Positions 63,065 through 64,000 of a stretch of DNA of 64,000 nt are shown here, in pieces. Numbering within the stretch: the stretch's first letter is position 1; each line of letters starts with the position of its first letter. Both the position numbers and the translations under genes were made by a program. Source of the stretch: Candidatus Sumerlaea chitinivorans (lineage in GTDB: Bacteria > Sumerlaeota > Sumerlaeia > Sumerlaeales > Sumerlaeaceae). Under the pieces are notes generated by a model, which was not told the DNA's origin, searched no databases, and worked only from the letters and a program-made list of their open reading frames with translations. The stretch is taken from contig CP030759.1 in the NCBI GenBank assembly GCA_003290465.1, positions 1,240,001 through 1,304,000 on the forward strand, read 5' to 3'.

Positions 63065-63257
63065 GGCTCCCGCACTCCTCCGGAGATTCAACCCGAGAGG
63101 GATCGTCTCCTAAAATTCTCTGCCCACCAACGGTCTAAAAGCCATTTTGCCCAGCAGGCTTGCTCTTTGGATCGTTTTTCCCTCAGAATTATTTTGACTG
63201 TAATTCATTAGCTCATGCGGTGGCCTTCTAAGTCAACAGAATAAAGGCTGCACGAAA

Positions 63258-64000
63258 ATGAGCAAACTACAACGTTCTTCCATAGTTGGTCTATCGCTTT
63301 CCAAGATTGTCGAGCTCGCTCTTGCTGAAGACATCGGGCCTGGAGATCTTACAAGTCAGATCTTTGCTCACGAAACCCGACCGAGGCGTGCAATCTTTTT
63401 GGCAAAACAAGCGGGGGTTCTGAGCGGAAGTGAAGTCGTGCGGGAAGTTTTTCATCAGCTTGATCCGTCGAGCCGCGTTCGCATGCGGATTCGAGACGGG
63501 CAGGAGTTTCGTGCGGGCGATGAGTTGCTCGAAGTTCGAGCAAACCTTGTGGCACTGCTAAGTGGTGAGCGCACTGCCCTCAACTTCTTACAACGCCTGA
63601 GTGGGATTGCCACCCTCACTCGCGCCTATGTGAACGCCCTCGGTCCGAAATCTTCGATTGGCATTTACGATACACGTAAGACCACTCCCCTTTTGCGTGC
63701 CTTGGAGAAGAAAGCTGTGTGCGACGGCGGGGGACGGAATCATCGCTTCGGCCTGTTCGATATGGTGATGCTAAAAAACAATCACATTGATGCAGCCGGA
63801 AGCGTCAGTGCCGCTGTGGCCGAGCTTGTGGCGCGCGGAGTGTTTGCAGCATCCCCACGCCCCGCGTTATGCATTGAAGCTCGCAATCTGGATGAGGCGC
63901 TGGAGGCAGTTAGCGCGGGAGCGGATATTGTCATGCTGGACAACCTTGATCTCAAATCCATCCGGTCCATTGTGAAAAAAATGGAGGCCTTCGCACATCA
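63258..64000 (+). CDS. nadC: Nicotinate-nucleotide pyrophosphorylase (quinolinate phosphoribosyltransferase), 5' part
   Basis: The frame starting at ATG 63258 stays open to the end of the window and encodes the NAD-synthesis enzyme that turns quinolinate and PRPP into nicotinate mononucleotide. Family segments are LALAEDIGPGDLTSQIF, GVLSGSEVVREVF, GERTALNFLQRLSGIATLT, the substrate Arg/Lys loop IYDTRKTTPLLRALEKKAV, GGGRNHRFGLFDMVMLKNNH and IEARNLDEALEAVSAGAD-I-VMLDN. The gene is truncated by the window edge, about 35-45 residues short of the usual length. No strong ribosome site precedes the ATG. nadA and nadB are not present in the window. Confidence 0.96.
   Translation, partial: MSKLQRSSIVGLSLSKIVELALAEDIGPGDLTSQIFAHETRPRRAIFLAKQAGVLSGSEVVREVFHQLDPSSRVRMRIRDGQEFRAGDELLEVRANLVALLSGERTALNFLQRLSGIATLTRAYVNALGPKSSIGIYDTRKTTPLLRALEKKAVCDGGGRNHRFGLFDMVMLKNNHIDAAGSVSAAVAELVARGVFAASPRPALCIEARNLDEALEAVSAGADIVMLDNLDLKSIRSIVKKMEAFAH

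Overview
The window reads as one contiguous stretch of chromosome from a diderm (Gram-negative-type) bacterium, with densely packed housekeeping genes and no phage, insertion sequence or CRISPR array that I can see. Evidence for two membranes is a very large outer-membrane secretin, an MsbA-like ABC exporter, a HtrA/DegP-type protease, a parvulin-type periplasmic chaperone, an L,D-transpeptidase and a FtsQ/FtsA pair. Base composition is moderately GC-rich by eye and GTG/TTG starts are frequent. Several operons that are conserved in well-studied phyla are broken up here: atpG stands alone, rpsP-khpA-rimM lacks trmD, ftsQ-ftsA lacks ftsZ, livG-livF lack permeases, and a DppD-type ATPase lacks partners. 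That points to a deep-branching, little-studied lineage (a candidate phylum such as Sumerlaeota, or a PVC/FCB relative, is a low-confidence guess).

Layout. 1-6.0 kb: 3' end of a YggS-type PLP protein, orphan peptide-ABC ATPase, murein amidase, ilvD and a glycosyltransferase. 6.0-10.6 kb: tdk and wecB on the minus strand, then atpG, birA and coaX. 10.7-14.9 kb (minus): CPA2 antiporter, ftsQ-ftsA, with a tRNA-Leu(UAG) on the plus strand. 15-24.4 kb: two class-III aminotransferases, MsbA-like exporter, SurA-like foldase, coaE, rho, PAP2 phosphatase. 24.4-31.7 kb: purE, MOT1-type transporter, ackA, a GcvR-like double-ACT protein, def, then a minus-strand ArsR / YgaP-like rhodanese / CoA-disulfide-reductase-rhodanese operon with a visible promoter-operator. 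31.8-38.4 kb: tRNA-Val(CAC), an unrecognised TIM-barrel-like protein, L,D-transpeptidase, aguB-type amidase, livF-livG, HtrA protease. 38.6-45.7 kb: Gfo/Idh oxidoreductase, clpP, rpsP-khpA-rimM, iron-sulfur APS/PAPS reductase, a small lipoprotein and polX.

45.8-61.7 kb holds the most distinctive material: the parts of a type IV pilus / type II secretion-like machine. On the minus strand run a PilM-PilN-like single-chain fusion, a small membrane-anchored TPR-like protein and a 1531-residue secretin. On the plus strand, beyond valS and a small DUF5989/SxtJ-like membrane pair, come a GspE/PilB ATPase and a double-FHA transmembrane protein with a duplicated extracytoplasmic domain. PilC, pilins and PilT are not in the window. 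61.9-64 kb: a response regulator translationally coupled to a nucleoside-deoxyribosyltransferase-like protein, and the 5' part of nadC.

Regulatory structure seen directly includes three hairpin terminators (after ackA, valS and the secretin), a 9-bp inverted repeat covering a TATAAT box upstream of ackA, a 16-bp perfect palindrome upstream of the argD-like gene, tandem hairpins between ftsQ and argD, and hairpins adjacent to the starts of cysH and the SurA-like gene. My best candidates for something undescribed are the pilus-like machine with its fused PilM-PilN, novel small partner and double-FHA protein, and the coupled response regulator / deoxyribosyltransferase pair.
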